Shown here piece after piece: positions 42,313 through 42,376 of a stretch of 42,376 nucleotides of DNA; positions within the stretch are counted from its first letter, which is position 1, and each line of letters begins with the position of its first letter. Origin of the DNA: CAUUCF01 sp045580225 (GTDB lineage Bacteria; Pseudomonadota; Gammaproteobacteria; UBA9339); contig JAZNNJ010000010.1 of NCBI GenBank assembly GCA_045580225.1, positions 1-42,376 on the forward strand, given 5' to 3'. Both the position numbers and the translations under genes were made by a program. The notes beneath the pieces were generated by a model. That model saw only the letters and a list, made by a program, of their open reading frames with translations, was not told the origin of the DNA and did not search any database.

Positions 42313-42376
42313 TTATACAATAGTGCCCATTAGTAAAATACTTTACAAATATTTAAAAATTGATAATCTTTCGATA

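Noticed and set aside
1..42376. CRISPR array, insertion sequence, rRNA or toxin-antitoxin pair
   Set aside because: I looked for regularly spaced repeats, transposase motifs and small paired genes on both strands and saw none that could be supported.

Overview
This is an AT-rich window (by eye about two-thirds A+T) from a gammaproteobacterium. The placement rests on gene content: an RpoS-type sigma factor, EF-P next to its lysine ligase EpmA, E. coli-type GMP reductase, the succinylase-route enzyme DapD, LpxB, PilT, BepA, RlpA and the rpmH-rnpA-yidD-yidC-mnmE string. The AT bias, small gaps, long overlapping operons and several decayed genes fit a host-associated, possibly Legionellales-like lineage; that placement is inference. 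The first 31 bases match an MGI/BGI sequencing adapter, so base 1 is an untrimmed contig end and not genome.

Layout. 32-5448: a truncated beta-helix surface protein facing left, then adhE-rex-pilT-rimJ facing right. 5455-5856: a short LuxR-type HTH protein on the minus strand. 5971-9346: a CHASE2 adenylate cyclase followed by a glucokinase with a signal peptide. 9501-12197: a 41-residue small ORF with a very strong Shine-Dalgarno, an RpoS-like sigma factor, hemW and a family 4 uracil-DNA glycosylase. 12199-28776 is entirely on the minus strand: prfB with its +1 frameshift site, groESL, lpxB, a barrel protein with tsaC-mnmE-yidC-yidD-rnpA-rpmH, then a dap-guaC-rlpA-radA-glycosyltransferase-glf operon headed by a tiny BamC-like lipoprotein. 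28912-30133: tRNA-Glu(UUC), a broken Mu-type phage morphogenesis gene and about 740 bases with no recognisable gene. 30134-34991: MFS transporter, yqgF, bepA, a GT2 glycosyltransferase and a broken CDP-glycerol-type transferase. 34992-36080 is dprA (minus). 36178-42312: def, efp, epmA, mfd and an aldo-keto reductase.

How the genes work together. adhE and rex look like a redox-sensing fermentation unit: Rex reads NADH/NAD+ and AdhE reoxidises NADH. prfB, efp/epmA, def, tsaC, mnmE, rimJ, rnpA and rpmH are translation genes. groESL, yidC, bepA, lpxB and the BamC-like lipoprotein serve folding and envelope assembly. glf, the capsule-type transferase and the GT2/TagF-like pair are surface-polysaccharide genes placed between housekeeping genes, and one of them is already dead.

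The items most worth following up are the exported-looking glucokinase, RlpA with its catalytic histidine replaced by serine, the reduced BamC-like lipoprotein, the small ORF before the sigma factor, the adhE-rex unit with a candidate operator, the prophage remnant beside tRNA-Glu, and the adapter at base 1. I found no CRISPR array, rRNA, IS element or convincing replication origin.
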